Assembly: GCF_025370755.1 (NCBI RefSeq)
Contig: NZ_JAMXFC010000021.1
Location: forward strand, 31,680-95,679
Direction of reading: 5' to 3'
From: Laspinema sp. D2d
GTDB lineage: Bacteria > Cyanobacteriota > Cyanobacteriia > Cyanobacteriales > Laspinemataceae
Length of the DNA stretch: 64,000 nt
Part shown: positions 45,363 through 54,810 of the stretch, piece after piece
Numbering within the stretch: position 1 is the stretch's first letter
How the letters are laid out: each line of letters starts with the position of its first letter
Position numbers and translations under genes: made by a program
The notes under the pieces: model-generated
What the model was told of the DNA's origin: nothing
What the model saw: the letters and a program-made list of their open reading frames with translations, nothing else
Database searches by the model: none

Positions 45363-45564
45363 TCGGGTCCTCCACAAAAATGGAGTCAAACCCTCAGCAG
45401 GACGAAACCGTTCCCGGTGCGATCGGTGGCAGGAGCAACCCAATTGCCACCGTTAGACCTCTGCGTTCCAATGGAGCCAGATCGAGGTAGAACCGGACTC
45501 CGGGGCGATCGCCTCCTTGGGGAATGAGACTCACCCCAATCCTTCTGCATCCCAAAAAAACACC

Positions 45565-45996
45565 GTGTTACCTGCATCGAATCGGCTAAAGCGCCCTAAA
45601 GAGTTTAGTGCTGTCTATCGCACGGGAATCAGTCGAAAGACCAGTCACCTGACCTTGAGAGCTAAACGGCGCAAGGGAGTTCTCCCTGTGGGCAAACAGC
45701 TCGATCTCGGGGCGGAAAACCTACCCGAAGCGCTCACGGCAAATCAGCCGACCCGAGTTGGAATTTCAATTAGCCTGAAAGTGAGTAAAAAAGCCGTGAT
45801 TCGGAATCGAATTAAACGGCAAATCCGAGCCGGATTGCGAGAATTTCTCCCTCGAATTTCCCAGGGATGGGACCTCGTTTTTATCGTGCGTCCCTCAGCA
45901 GTAGAGTGCAATTATCGCCAACTTCTGCAAGAATTAGAGCAGTTGTTGGCACAAGCAGAGGTACTCAATGGCGATTCGCGAGGAAGTTTATTATGA
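45565..45996 (+). CDS. rnpA: Ribonuclease P protein component
   Basis: A 143-residue basic protein that binds RNase P RNA for tRNA 5' processing. The start MLPASNRLKRPKEFSAVYRT is the usual RnpA opening, and VSKKAVIRNRIKRQIR is the family signature. I therefore set the start at GTG 45565; the open frame reaches back to 45517 but adds residues foreign to the family. An insert of about 20 residues (RRKGVLPVGKQLDLGAENLP) widens the middle. The 3' end overlaps the next gene by 29 bp. Confidence 0.93.
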   Translation: MLPASNRLKRPKEFSAVYRTGISRKTSHLTLRAKRRKGVLPVGKQLDLGAENLPEALTANQPTRVGISISLKVSKKAVIRNRIKRQIRAGLREFLPRISQGWDLVFIVRPSAVECNYRQLLQELEQLLAQAEVLNGDSRGSLL

Positions 45997-46363
45997 AGGG
46001 GGTCCTCATATTGGGGAACTAATCGTGAATATCCTGTTAGGATTTACGGTGATTGCTTTACCCTTAACCGTTGGAGCAATCGTGCGGGCATTGTGGCTGC
46101 GCTACCGCATCACAAACCGCCGAATTTCCATAAACAGCGGCTGGATGGGACGCGATCGCAGTGATATTATCTACTCGGAAATTGTCCAAGTGAAGACCGT
46201 AGCTCGGGGTTTCGGACTCTGGGGCGATATGGTATTCACCCTCAAAGACGGTTCTCGCTTAGAAATGCGCGGCGTTCCTAATTTTCGGGAAGCTTATGAC
46301 TACATTTCGGACAAATTGTCCGCCAAAGCAAAACAGGCCAGTGGAGCCATTGGTACTCGTTAA
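45968..46363 (+). CDS. PH-domain (bPH2) membrane protein
   Basis: A 131-residue protein with a transmembrane helix at residues about 17-43 (IVNILLGFTVIALPLTVGAI) and then a bacterial PH domain (YRITNRRISINSGWMGRDRS, IIYSEIVQVKTVARGFGLWG, VFTLKDGSRLEMRGVPNFRE). The ATG lies inside the end of rnpA, so translation is coupled. In cyanobacteria this gene regularly stands between rnpA and yidC, which suggests a membrane-insertion or envelope role. Confidence 0.85.
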   Translation: MAIREEVYYEGGPHIGELIVNILLGFTVIALPLTVGAIVRALWLRYRITNRRISINSGWMGRDRSDIIYSEIVQVKTVARGFGLWGDMVFTLKDGSRLEMRGVPNFREAYDYISDKLSAKAKQASGAIGTR

Positions 46364-46557
46364 CAAGGCGAACCTAGGCAGTAGTAGCAAACAGCGAACC
46401 CTCAAACCATCAAAATTGGCGGCGATCGCCCCTACTGCCCCAGTGTTCCATCACGCCCTAAGCCAAAGGGCCAGCCATCAAACCTCTTAAACATGGCTAA
46501 TATTTAAGCAAGGTTATAGACAAAAAATCTCCCCACTGCATAGGTTGACATAAAAGA

Positions 46558-47703
46558 ATGGACTTTGGAGTCGGATTTCTTTCCAATAACGTAATGCTAC
46601 CGATCCTGGACTTCTTCTACGGGATCGTACCCAGCTATGGTCTAGCAATTGTAGCCCTGACCCTCGTGATCCGCTTTGCCCTCTATCCGTTGAGTGCTGG
46701 CTCAATTCGCAGTATGCGGCGAATGCGAGTCGCCCAACCCGTCATGCAAAAGCGGGTCAAAGAAATTCAAGAACGCTACAAAGAAGAACCTGCAAAACAG
46801 CAGGAAGAAATGAGCAAGGTTTACAAAGAATTTGGCAATCCCTTGTCCGGCTGCTTGCCAGTCGTCCTGCAAATGCCCGTTCTATTTGCCCTGTTCGCCA
46901 CCTTACGGGGTTCACCGTTCTCAGATATCAATTACAACGTCAACGTTGAAATTTTTCCCAGCGAACAGGTAGAACGAATCATTCCCCAAGCCTTCGCTAC
47001 CCCGCAGCAGAATATTTATTTCTCTGATGGACAACACGCCCCCATTGTGGCGCTACTTCCCGCAGGCAATAAATTAACCGTCGGGGAAAAAACTCAACTC
47101 GAATTCCAATCCGTTGAGGGCAAACCCTTAAAGGAATTACTCGCCCAGAATCCAGATACCCAATTATCTCCTCGGTGGCAAGTCACCAAAGGAGAAGATC
47201 GGCTGCGGATTAATGAAGATGGCACCATCGAAGCCCTCCAACCTGGAGAAGCCACCATTCAAGCAACCCTGCCCGGACTAGCAGCCAATAAAGGATTCCT
47301 GTTTATCGAAGCCCTTGGGCGCGTCGGTGCTGTGGATCCTGAAGGCAATATTCACTGGGATATTGTAGGCATGGTGCTGTTCTTTGGGATTAGTTTGTAC
47401 GTCAACCAATTGCTTTCGGGACAAAGTGGCCCAGGTGCCACGGATAACCCACAGCAGTCCACCGTCAACAAACTGACCCCGGTGATTTTCTCGGGAATGT
47501 TTTTGTTCTTCCCTCTGCCTGCTGGGGTGTTGATGTACATGGTCATTGCGAACATCTTCCAGACGGCGCAAACCTTCATTCTCTCCCGCGAACCCCTGCC
47601 TGAAAATCTCCAGAAACTGGTAGAAGCTCAGGAAAAAACCTCAAGTGGCAAGGGCCGCGAAACACTCCCATTTGAACCCGGACGTCCCAAGAAAAAAGCC
47701 TAA
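46558..47703 (+). CDS. yidC: Membrane protein insertase YidC/Alb3
   Basis: A 381-residue Oxa1/Alb3/YidC insertase. Membrane segments include [54 protein letters not shown] and [20 protein letters not shown]. The positively charged hydrophilic-groove Arg sits in [11 protein letters not shown], and the cytoplasmic coiled loop ([20 protein letters not shown]) is present. Between the second and third core helices is a beta-rich insert of about 120 residues with Ig-like wording ([33 protein letters not shown]), facing the lumen or periplasm by topology. The stop overlaps the next start (TAATG). Confidence 0.95.
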   Translation: MDFGVGFLSNNVMLPILDFFYGIVPSYGLAIVALTLVIRFALYPLSAGSIRSMRRMRVAQPVMQKRVKEIQERYKEEPAKQQEEMSKVYKEFGNPLSGCLPVVLQMPVLFALFATLRGSPFSDINYNVNVEIFPSEQVERIIPQAFATPQQNIYFSDGQHAPIVALLPAGNKLTVGEKTQLEFQSVEGKPLKELLAQNPDTQLSPRWQVTKGEDRLRINEDGTIEALQPGEATIQATLPGLAANKGFLFIEALGRVGAVDPEGNIHWDIVGMVLFFGISLYVNQLLSGQSGPGATDNPQQSTVNKLTPVIFSGMFLFFPLPAGVLMYMVIANIFQTAQTFILSREPLPENLQKLVEAQEKTSSGKGRETLPFEPGRPKKKA

Positions 47704-48194
47704 TGGTATCCTCAACCCAAAGTCCCATGCAACGAGGTCAGCAGTGGATTGAACAACTGCTGACCCTATTGCGAATTGAGAGTTCAGTCACAACGCAGGA
47801 GCAAGAAGATAGCTTTTGGTTGACCATTGATGAGAAAAATCTGACCCCAGAACAAATAGAAATTCTGACGGGTCCTAATGGACAGGTGCTGGATGCGATT
47901 CAGTATTTGTTGAACACGACTCTCAATATCGCCCAGCCTACCGATGTCCAAGCCTCCTATACCATTGAGCTGAATCAGTACCGGGTCCGCCGAGAGGAGG
48001 TCCTCCGGGAGATGGTGGCTAAAGCGGTCCAAACGGTTCAGGAGACTGGGGAAGCCTATGAAATGAAGGGGCTTTCTTCTGCGGAACGACGGCAGGTTCA
48101 TAACTTACTCAAGGACTATGAGGATTTGGAATCCTTTAGTCGGGGACAAGAACCGGACCGACGATTAGTGGTGCATCGGCGCGAAACGGTATAA
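47703..48194 (+). CDS. jag: KH/R3H RNA-binding protein (Jag/KhpB)
   Basis: A 163-residue protein with a KH-like domain (LTGPNGQVLDAIQYLLNTTL, the GxxGxxL loop variant) and a C-terminal R3H domain (VRREEVLREMVAKAVQ, LSSAERRQVHNLLKDY, RRLVVHR). It lacks the N-terminal Jag domain of Firmicutes, as usual in cyanobacteria. Its ATG overlaps the yidC stop by one base. It is a single-stranded nucleic acid-binding protein of the rpmH cluster. Confidence 0.9.
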   Translation: MVSSTQSPMQRGQQWIEQLLTLLRIESSVTTQEQEDSFWLTIDEKNLTPEQIEILTGPNGQVLDAIQYLLNTTLNIAQPTDVQASYTIELNQYRVRREEVLREMVAKAVQTVQETGEAYEMKGLSSAERRQVHNLLKDYEDLESFSRGQEPDRRLVVHRRETV

Positions 48195-48354
48195 AGAACT
48201 GAATGGCGATCGCCCAAAGTACGCTCATTAAACCCCCAATCAGTGGGGTTGAGGAGTGAGGGAAATGCCCCTGGTGAAGGGGGGTTTCCCAACCCACGGG
48301 TTAACCCCCTAAATCACTACGATGAAATTACGTTCCCTGGTGAGGGTTACCAGA

Positions 48355-48870
48355 ATGCTGGAAGCAATTTATATTCCTCGGTTAACAAAAGCCCATGAAC
48401 AGACGGAAACCTTCGAGTTCCAACAGTTCATCCAGGACTTAGAAACCTTAACCCCGGTTCGGGGACGAATTCAGGTCAGACATGGGGGCAATTATTTAGA
48501 GGTGAGGGCTCAAGCGGAAACGATTGTTACCCTAACTTGTTATCGATGCTTGCAACAATACAATCATCGCCTTAAAATCGAGCCAACGGAAATTATTTGT
48601 CTGGATGAAACGGGAAATGGTCCGGACGAGGGACCCCTTGAACGCGAAATTGCCCTAGAAGAGTTGGTAGAAACCCTCTCGGCCCAAGGCAATTTTGACC
48701 CAGAAGCCTGGTTGTATGAACAGATTTGTTTGGAAATTCCCTCTCGCAAGCTGTGCGATGAGGATTGTGCCGGGATTGAGTTTTCCCCGGGTGAGGGTAG
48801 TCCTCTTTCTGTGGGCGATCGCCGCTGGGCTGCTGCCTTAGAACAACTCAAAAAACAACTGCCAAGCTAG
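48355..48870 (+). CDS. YceD/DUF177 family protein
   Basis: A 171-residue DUF177 protein, the family linked in bacteria and chloroplasts with 23S rRNA accumulation. It shows LEAIYIPRLTKA, LTPVRGRIQVRHGGNYLEV, TCYRCLQQYNHRL (CxxC) and CDEDCAGIEF (CxxxC), the family's cysteine pairs. I chose the ATG at 48355 because GAGG precedes it and homologues begin at MLEAIYI-like sequence; an ATG at 48322 would add 11 residues. It follows the jag gene by 160 bp. Confidence 0.85.
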   Translation: MLEAIYIPRLTKAHEQTETFEFQQFIQDLETLTPVRGRIQVRHGGNYLEVRAQAETIVTLTCYRCLQQYNHRLKIEPTEIICLDETGNGPDEGPLEREIALEELVETLSAQGNFDPEAWLYEQICLEIPSRKLCDEDCAGIEFSPGEGSPLSVGDRRWAAALEQLKKQLPS

Positions 48871-48945
48871 TTAACTGTTTTTGGATGGCCGGATGTCAAG
48901 CGGTCCAAAATCATGAGAACATCCTACTCCAAAATTTAACCGGCT

Positions 48946-50472
48946 ATGACATTCAGTGAAGAGTTTAAACTATTTCTCCGAGCACGATATCCATTAATTT
49001 ACATTCCCACCCGAGAAGAAGAACGAGTTGAAGCGGCGATCGTTCATTGTGCCAAGGAACTCGGGAATCGTGCGGTCTATATCTGGGATTTTGTCGATGG
49101 TTATCAGGGCAATCCTAATGATAGTGGGTTTGGTCGCCGCAACCCACTGCAAGCCTTAGAATTTGTCGAAAAATTGCCCGCCTCTGCACCGGCAATTTTT
49201 ATTTTGCGCGATTTTCACCGCTTTTTAGACGATATTTCCGTTTCTCGAAAGCTTAGAAATCTTTCGCGAACCCTCAAATCTCAACCTAAAAATATTGCGA
49301 TTATTTCCCCATCCGTCGCCATACCTGAAGACCTCAGCGAAGCCCTCACGGTCTTAGAATTTCCCCTCCCCAATGCCCCCGAAATTAAAGGGGAAGTCGA
49401 ACGGTTACTCTCGGCAACGGGACATCCTTTAGACGGAAAATTTTTAGATGAAATCGTGCGATCGTGCCAGGGTCTTTCTATTGATCGCATTCGCCGCGTC
49501 TTAGCCAAGGCGATCGCCACCCACGGCCAACTCGAACCCGATGATGTTGAACTAATTCTCGAAGAAAAACGCACCATCATCCGCCAAACCCAAATCCTCG
49601 AATTCTACCCCGCCACCGAACAAATCTCCGATATCGGCGGCCTAGATAACCTCAAAGACTGGCTTATCCGTCGAGGCGGGGCCTTCTCCGAACGGGCGCG
49701 CCAATATGGCTTACCCCATCCCCGAGGATTGCTCCTCGTCGGTATTCAAGGCACCGGCAAATCCCTCACAGCCAAAGCCATTTCCCATCATTGGCATCTC
49801 CCCCTCCTCCGCCTCGATGTCGGACGACTATTTGGCGGATTAGTCGGGGAATCCGAATCTCGCACCAGGCAAATGATTCAACTCGCCGAAGCCCTTGCCC
49901 CCTGCGTCCTCTGGATTGATGAAATTGACAAAGCCTTTGGCGGATTAGACAGTAAAGGAGATGCCGGGACTACCAGTCGCGTCTTTGGCACCTTTATTAC
50001 CTGGTTAGCGGAAAAATCATCTCCCGTCTTTGTCGTTGCCACCGCCAATAATATCCAGTCCCTGCCCCCAGAGATGCTCCGCAAAGGTCGATTTGACGAA
50101 ATTTTCTTCGTCGGATTGCCCGCCCAAGAAGAACGGAACGCCATTTTTACGGTACACTTGTCCCGATTGCGACCTCATAACCTGAAAAGCTATGATATTG
50201 AACGGCTGGCTTACGAAACTCCTGATTTTTCCGGGGCAGAAATCGAACAAGCGTTGATCGAAGCGATGCATATTGGATTTAGTCAAAACCGCGACTTTAC
50301 CACGGATGATATTTTGGAAGCCGCCAGTCAAATCGTTCCCCTAGCCCGTACCGCCTCAGAGCAAATCCAAGTTTTAAAAGATTGGGCGGCGGCAGGAAAA
50401 GCTCGTCTTGCCTCCAGATACAGTACATTGAATAGTCGGATGCAACGTCAACTGCAACAGCCTGAATCCTAA
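48946..50472 (+). CDS. ycf46: AAA+ ATPase, Ycf46 homologue
   Basis: A 508-residue AAA+ protein matching Ycf46 of plastids and cyanobacteria. The N-terminal part ([20 protein letters not shown]) is a degenerate ATPase-like domain. The C-terminal AAA module has [17 protein letters not shown], Walker A GIQGTGKS, Walker [10 protein letters not shown] and an arginine-finger region [17 protein letters not shown]. In cyanobacteria Ycf46 has been linked to inorganic carbon uptake and photosynthesis regulation. It lies 75 bp after the YceD-like gene and 6 bp before the SH3 gene. Confidence 0.93.
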   Translation: MTFSEEFKLFLRARYPLIYIPTREEERVEAAIVHCAKELGNRAVYIWDFVDGYQGNPNDSGFGRRNPLQALEFVEKLPASAPAIFILRDFHRFLDDISVSRKLRNLSRTLKSQPKNIAIISPSVAIPEDLSEALTVLEFPLPNAPEIKGEVERLLSATGHPLDGKFLDEIVRSCQGLSIDRIRRVLAKAIATHGQLEPDDVELILEEKRTIIRQTQILEFYPATEQISDIGGLDNLKDWLIRRGGAFSERARQYGLPHPRGLLLVGIQGTGKSLTAKAISHHWHLPLLRLDVGRLFGGLVGESESRTRQMIQLAEALAPCVLWIDEIDKAFGGLDSKGDAGTTSRVFGTFITWLAEKSSPVFVVATANNIQSLPPEMLRKGRFDEIFFVGLPAQEERNAIFTVHLSRLRPHNLKSYDIERLAYETPDFSGAEIEQALIEAMHIGFSQNRDFTTDDILEAASQIVPLARTASEQIQVLKDWAAAGKARLASRYSTLNSRMQRQLQQPES

Positions 50473-50478
50473 GAATTT

Positions 50479-50922
50479 ATGCGGAGTCTTGCCAGTTTAG
50501 TCCAGTTTATTCTCGGTTTTACTTTAGCGCTGATCATCCTTGCGGGTGGGAGTGTCGCCGCAGCGCTGTATTTCGTCACGAAATTAACGGCACTGCCTGC
50601 TAGACCGAGTTTTACAAATGATCAACCTGCGGTTACAGCAACCCAGGCGGGAAATTCCAAAGGGGGAACTCCCAGTGAGGGATCTGGAAATGCACCGGCG
50701 GCGCTTCCTGCGAATGCCTACCGTGCCAAGGTGATTTGGCCCGATGGCTTAATTTTGCGCGATCGCCCCGGTTATGAAGCCAACTCCATTGGCGGACTCG
50801 ATTTTAACGCCCAAGTAGTGGTTCTCGAAAAAACCTCGGATAACGAATGGGAAAAGATTCGCATCGAAGGCAGTGGTCAAGATGGATGGATTAAAGGCGG
50901 CAATACCGAACGGCTGAACTAA
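50479..50922 (+). CDS. Membrane-anchored SH3-domain protein
   Basis: A 147-residue protein with one N-terminal transmembrane helix (FILGFTLALIILAGGSVAAA), a Ser/Gly/Pro-rich linker, and a C-terminal bacterial SH3 domain (KVIWPDGLILRDRPGYEANS, VVVLEKTSDNEWEKIRIEG, DGWIKGGNTERLN). It starts 6 bp after ycf46, so the two are co-transcribed. It probably binds envelope peptides. Its link with Ycf46 is positional only. Confidence 0.82.
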   Translation: MRSLASLVQFILGFTLALIILAGGSVAAALYFVTKLTALPARPSFTNDQPAVTATQAGNSKGGTPSEGSGNAPAALPANAYRAKVIWPDGLILRDRPGYEANSIGGLDFNAQVVVLEKTSDNEWEKIRIEGSGQDGWIKGGNTERLN

Positions 50923-50995
50923 GCCCCCTCCCCCGAGTTGACGGATCTGGACCTAAATATTGAATTCGGCCCCCAGGGGAGGGCTTAATTTTTCC
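50921..50995 (+). terminator. Terminator-like stem after the SH3 gene
   Basis: AAGCCC-C-CTCCCC at the stop codon pairs with GGGGAGGGCTT (50976-50986) across a long loop, followed by AATTTTT. Confidence 0.5.
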
Positions 50996-51203
50996 TGTTT
51001 TCATGACGGGTAAGAACGGCTACAGTCTGTAAAAACCCTCACCCTGTTGGCTTAGCGTTACCCAAGGAAAATGATTCCAAAGGGACTGACGCAGAGGGGA
51101 ACAAATGGAATACAACAAAAGAATCAATCGACAAGACCCCATAATAAATTAAATTATCCCGCTCCTGTTTCCCCTTTTCTGCAACGGCATAATTCCTATA
51201 ACT

Positions 51204-51782
51204 ATGACGGCAATTACTATCAACTTTAATCCCATTATTAAACTAACCGCAGACCAATTTTATCAACTGTGTCAGGCAAATCCTGATATCAAATTTGAGC
51301 GCAATGTCCAGGGAGAAATCATTATCATGCCACCTACTGGGGGAACAACGGGCAACCGAAATTTTAAGCTGGCTCAACAATTAGCCAACTGGACTGATAC
51401 CGATGGTACAGGGATAGGCTTTGATTCTTCCACTTGCTTTCAACTTCCCAATGGAAGCAACCGCTCTCCCGATGCCGCTTGGATTTCCTTACAAAAATGG
51501 AATGCCCTTACCCCAGAACAGCAAGAAAAATTTCCACCCATTTGCCCTGATTTTGTCGTCGAGTTACGTTCCGCCAGTGATGCCTTAAAACCCCTTCAAG
51601 AAAAAATGCAGGAATACATCGAAAATGGCACGCGCCTCGGTTGGCTGATTAACGGCCAAAATCGACAGGTAGAAATTTATCGCCAAGGTAGGGAAAAAGA
51701 AGTCTTAGACAATCCTGCTACCCTATTTGGTGAAGATATCCTCCCCGGTTTCCGCCTCAACTTGTCGATTGTCTGGGGATAA
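51204..51782 (+). CDS. Uma2-family (DUF820) putative endonuclease
   Basis: A 192-residue PD-(D/E)xK-fold protein of the Uma2 family, which is strongly expanded in cyanobacteria. It shows FYQLCQANPDIKFERNVQGE, GFDSSTCFQLPNGSNRSPDA (acidic site SPDAAW), PPICPDFVVELRSASDALKP (the E-x-R catalytic pattern) and GTRLGWLINGQNRQVEIYRQ. Nuclease activity is inferred from the fold. There is no transposase context. The ATG is at 51204. Confidence 0.88.
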   Translation: MTAITINFNPIIKLTADQFYQLCQANPDIKFERNVQGEIIIMPPTGGTTGNRNFKLAQQLANWTDTDGTGIGFDSSTCFQLPNGSNRSPDAAWISLQKWNALTPEQQEKFPPICPDFVVELRSASDALKPLQEKMQEYIENGTRLGWLINGQNRQVEIYRQGREKEVLDNPATLFGEDILPGFRLNLSIVWG

Positions 51783-51897
51783 TTTGGGGTCATCTTTAAA
51801 CCTTAATCGAAAATAGCTGACTATCTGGACTGAAAGCCACTGACGCAAATTGAATCGGCTGCTGTAGCGCTTGTATGCAATTTAACCAAATTGAAGC

Positions 51898-51912
51898 AAA
51901 AACCCGGTTTTT
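51898..51912. repeat. Single CCCGG palindromic box
   Basis: AAAAACCCGGTTTTT stands alone. It matches one half of the two-box repeats at 4055, 56382 and 57462, but the partner box 52 bp away is not recognisable. Confidence 0.4.
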
Positions 51913-52065
51913 GGCCCTGGGGGTCCCGAAGCCTGTCGATGAAAGTATTAAGAAATTTTGCAAACTATATAGAATAATTGCAATCTCTTGGGATTCGGTT
52001 TACCTAAAAAAATAAAGATGCTAGGGTTCCTATCAACTGGAAAATATTACCCTAGATAGCCAAAG

Positions 52066-52242
52066 ATGGATAACAAAAATTCCAATCAAGACCTCGCCAC
52101 GGCTGCGGTTACGGCAGCTTTGGGAGCCGGTGTCGTCACTTCATTTGCGGTGAGCCAAGGTCAACATCCATTGGTGGCGTTAGGAATTACGGGGTTTGCT
52201 GTCGTTGCGGCATTAGTGATTGATCGTTTGGGTTTGATTTGA
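52066..52242 (+). CDS. Small hydrophobic protein overlapping recA paralogue
   Basis: A 58-residue ORF. The polar start (MDNKNSNQDLATAAV) is followed by two hydrophobic segments (TAALGAGVVTSFAVS and LVALGITGFAAVAALVIDRL) separated by QGQHP, which predicts a hairpin-like membrane or membrane-associated protein. The frame has coding-like codon use. Its TGA stop overlaps the TTG start of the RecA-like gene (TTGA), pointing to coupled translation. I do not recognise a family. Confidence 0.6.
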   Translation: MDNKNSNQDLATAAVTAALGAGVVTSFAVSQGQHPLVALGITGFAVVAALVIDRLGLI

Positions 52243-53147
52243 CCAATGCAACCCGCGATATCCAGAAGTTTGGGACGGGAGCGCTCACGTTAGATGTAGC
52301 GTTAGGGGGCGGATTACCGAAGGGACGGGCGATCGAGATTTTTGGGCCGGAGAGTGTGGGAAAAACTACTGTTGCTCTCCATGCGATCGCCCAAATCCAA
52401 AAAACGGGCGGAATTGCGGCGTTTATCGATGCGGAACACGCTTTAGATCCGGCTTATGCGGTAAAAATAGGGGTGGATATTGACCGCCTGCTAGTGTCGC
52501 AACCGGATACGGGAGAGATGGCCCTAGAGATTAGCGATCGCTTGGTGAGATCAGCAGCGGTGGATTTAGTGGCGATCGACTCCGTAGCTGCCTTGGTCCC
52601 CAAAGCGGAAATTGCTGGAGCAATGGGAGAAACAGCCTCCAGTTTACAAGCGCAATTGATGAGTTACTGGTTGCGAAAAATTACCCACAATATGCGGCGA
52701 TCGGACTGTGCCGTAATCTTCCTCAATCAACTCCGCCACAATTTCTATTCCATTGCCGGACCCGAAACCACTGCGGGGGGAGATTCACTCAAATTTTATG
52801 CCTCAGTTCGCATCGATCTGCGTCCGATTCAAGTCATGAGCAATAAATTAGAAGACTATGGAATTCGAGTGCAAGCCAGGGTGGTGAAAAATAAAGTAGC
52901 TCCACCGTTTCAAGTGGGGGAATTTGATATTATTTTTGGGCAAGGGATTTCTAATTTAGGCTGTCTATTTGATTTGGGGGAGAAACTCCGGTTAATTACC
53001 CGCAAAAGGTCGGGGTATCGCTATCAAGGCAAGGCGATCGGCCAAAGTCGATCGGAGTGCCTGAGTTATCTGGAACGGGATTTAAAACTTTATGAACATC
53101 TGGAAAAAACGGTTCTTAAAGTGTTAAAACTTCGGACAAATTCGTAA
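52239..53147 (+). CDS. Divergent RecA paralogue
   Basis: A 302-residue RecA-like ATPase. It starts close to the core (FGTGALTLDVALGGGLPKGR) and so lacks most of the N-terminal polymerisation domain of standard RecA. It keeps Walker A GPESVGKT, the catalytic Glu in FIDAEHALD, Walker B LVAIDSVAALVPKAE and NQLR of loop 2. Both DNA-binding loops differ: loop 1 reads EIAGAMGETASSLQ and loop 2 NQLRHNFYSIAGPETT, missing the usual IGVxFG. The acidic C-terminal tail is also absent. The TTG start overlaps the preceding 58-residue gene. I infer a paralogue, not the main RecA. A hairpin terminator follows at 53405-53430. Confidence 0.8.
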   Translation: MTNATRDIQKFGTGALTLDVALGGGLPKGRAIEIFGPESVGKTTVALHAIAQIQKTGGIAAFIDAEHALDPAYAVKIGVDIDRLLVSQPDTGEMALEISDRLVRSAAVDLVAIDSVAALVPKAEIAGAMGETASSLQAQLMSYWLRKITHNMRRSDCAVIFLNQLRHNFYSIAGPETTAGGDSLKFYASVRIDLRPIQVMSNKLEDYGIRVQARVVKNKVAPPFQVGEFDIIFGQGISNLGCLFDLGEKLRLITRKRSGYRYQGKAIGQSRSECLSYLERDLKLYEHLEKTVLKVLKLRTNS

Positions 53148-53504
53148 AAAAAGGGCTATTATCGAGGAGTTTTAGTGGTCTAGGTGAGAGTTAGGAGGCA
53201 GAGTTTCCTATAGCACATTCCTCAGCTCTGCTTGGAAAGGAGGAGAAGGGGGCTGATGCCACATTTCTTTAGGGCACTCCACAAAATAAAATCTTCTATC
53301 AGAGATCCCCCCACCCCCCCTGATTATCCCCCTCCCGTCCCCCTTAAGAAGGGGGAAGCCAGAGGAATAAATAGTTAGTTCCTGGGGGGCTTTTCTAATT
53401 CTGCAAAACTTCTAATGCAGAAGTTTTTTTATGGAAATCCCTAACCCCGATCGGTGGTTTATGTTCATCTAGGCACACCCCGCCTCCCCTGTTAGTTTTT
53501 GTTA
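53148..53504. other. Convergent spacer between RecA-like and msrA genes
   Basis: About 360 bp, no gene seen. It holds a CCCCCTT/AAGGGGG hairpin at about 53338-53354, of a kind common in cyanobacterial spacers, and the terminator at 53405-53430. Confidence 0.45.
53405..53430 (+). terminator. Rho-independent terminator of the RecA-like gene
   Basis: AAAACTTCT and AGAAGTTTT form a perfect 9-bp stem with loop AATGC, running into a T-run ending at 53430. On the minus strand a short T4 follows, so it may also serve msrA. Confidence 0.75.
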
Positions 53505-54167
53505 CTAAACTGCTGAAGCTTGACTCATGCCGGGACAAGCGACATTGGTTCCGCCTAAACCACAATAGCCATTGGGATTTTTCGCCAGGTATTGCTGATG
53601 ATAGCCTTCAGCATAGTAGAACTCGGGGGCATCCAGAATTTCGGTGGTAATTTCGCTATATCCGGCGGCAGAGAGGGCTTTTTGATAGGCTTTTTTAGAA
53701 GCCAAAGCTAACTCTTTTTGTTCGGGAGAAAACACATAAATTCCTGAACGGTATTGAGTGCCCGTATCATTGCCTTGACGCATTCCCTGGGTGGGATTGT
53801 GGCTTTCCCAGAATACTTTTAGCAGGGTTTCAAAACTAATGAGTTTGGGGTCATACACGACTAATACGACTTCGTTATGACCCGTCATGCCGGTACAAAC
53901 TTCTTGGTAGGTGGGGTTGGGGGTGATTCCGGCAGCGTACCCGACAGCAGTAACGAAAACGCCTTCTTGTTGCCAAAATTTACGTTCAGCACCCCAGAAG
54001 CAGCCCATGCCGACGATGACTTGTTCCATGCCATCGGGAAAGGGGGGTTTTAGGGGATTACCGTTGACGAAGTGATTCGCAGGGACCGGAATTGCTTCCT
54101 GGCGTCCCGGTAAGGCTTTGTCTGGGGTGGGGAGGGTCAGTTTTTTGCCTAATCCAAATAGTCCCAT
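53505..54167 (-). CDS. msrA: Peptide-methionine (S)-S-oxide reductase
   Basis: A 220-residue repair enzyme that reduces methionine-S-sulfoxide. The active site is [17 protein letters not shown], with the nucleophilic Cys in GCFWG. Further family motifs are [24 protein letters not shown]-like [12 protein letters not shown] and [22 protein letters not shown]-terminal Cys pair region ([14 protein letters not shown]) could resolve the disulphide. The N-terminal 40 residues are a variable extension. The ATG at 54167 is used. Confidence 0.94.
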   Translation of the reverse strand: MGLFGLGKKLTLPTPDKALPGRQEAIPVPANHFVNGNPLKPPFPDGMEQVIVGMGCFWGAERKFWQQEGVFVTAVGYAAGITPNPTYQEVCTGMTGHNEVVLVVYDPKLISFETLLKVFWESHNPTQGMRQGNDTGTQYRSGIYVFSPEQKELALASKKAYQKALSAAGYSEITTEILDAPEFYYAEGYHQQYLAKNPNGYCGLGGTNVACPGMSQASAV

Positions 54168-54280
54168 TCTGGTGTGACTCCAAATGATAAGTGAGTTCTT
54201 TACTTTTCTTAATAATAGCTAGAATTTGCCGGAGCGCGATCGCCTTGAGGGGTGGGCGACCCTTGGACCCCAAAGAAAGA

Positions 54281-54314
54281 GCGGCAGAAAGGGGTCGAAT
54301 TCCATTCCTGCCGC
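54281..54314 (-). terminator. Terminator of the DUF4383 gene
   Basis: GCGGCAG and CTGCCGC form a 7-bp stem. On the minus strand TCTTTCTTT follows. It lies 32 bp after the end of the interrupted DUF4383 frame. Confidence 0.6.
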
Positions 54315-54345
54315 CCGTCAAGGTTACCTGGGAGAGAAGAGTCCA

Positions 54346-54810
54346 CTAGCTTTGAGAAGCCATATTTTCGGACTGAGCAGCCGCTTCTTGGGTGGGTTTG
54401 ACGAATCCGAAGTAAGCGGCACCAACGGCAGTTAAGGCGTTAAACCAGATATTATGGCCGTAGATAGGCATCAATCCGAATAGAGTGCCGGTGTAGGGGA
54501 ATAATCCTAGCCCTGCTAGGGCCAGATAGGAAATCGCAAAACCCCGATTTTAGAGGCGTGCGCTGCCTTTATCTGCCGAGGCAAAAATTCCTAAGCCTCC
54601 TACCAGCAAATGGGCAATGTTATGGAGGGTATTCACCGGAAATAGTCCAAACAAAGCCCCAAACTCTTTGTCACCAGGAAAATAGTGGGGTTCAAACAAT
54701 AAGGTGGGGGAGGGATTTTCTGGCATCCACACGAAGCCGGGAATAAATCCAGCCACGCCCAGAACTACAAAGATAATTCCGAGAGTTAAGGTAAAATTCC
54801 GATCGGTCAT
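54346..54810 (-). pseudogene. DUF4383 membrane protein gene with one in-frame TAA
   Basis: The frame begins at 54810 (MTDRNFTLTLGIIFVVLGVA) and reads LFGLFPVNTLHNIAHLLVGG to GSARL, where TAA at 54550-54552 stops it. The same frame continues at once with NRGFAISYLALAGLGLFPY, LFGLMPIYGHNIWFNALTAV and AAYFGFVKPTQEAAA, ending at TAG 54346-54348. The second part gives the missing helices of a normal DUF4383 protein of about 150 residues. A Tyr codon (TAT or TAC) changed to TAA fits the context. It is either a fresh nonsense mutation, a sequencing error or a read-through stop. No frameshift is needed. Confidence 0.8.

Noticed and set aside
54281..54314. GGTCGAATTCC-like stretch considered as a tRNA T-arm
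   Set aside because: No acceptor, D or anticodon arms can be drawn; the segment is explained as a terminator hairpin.
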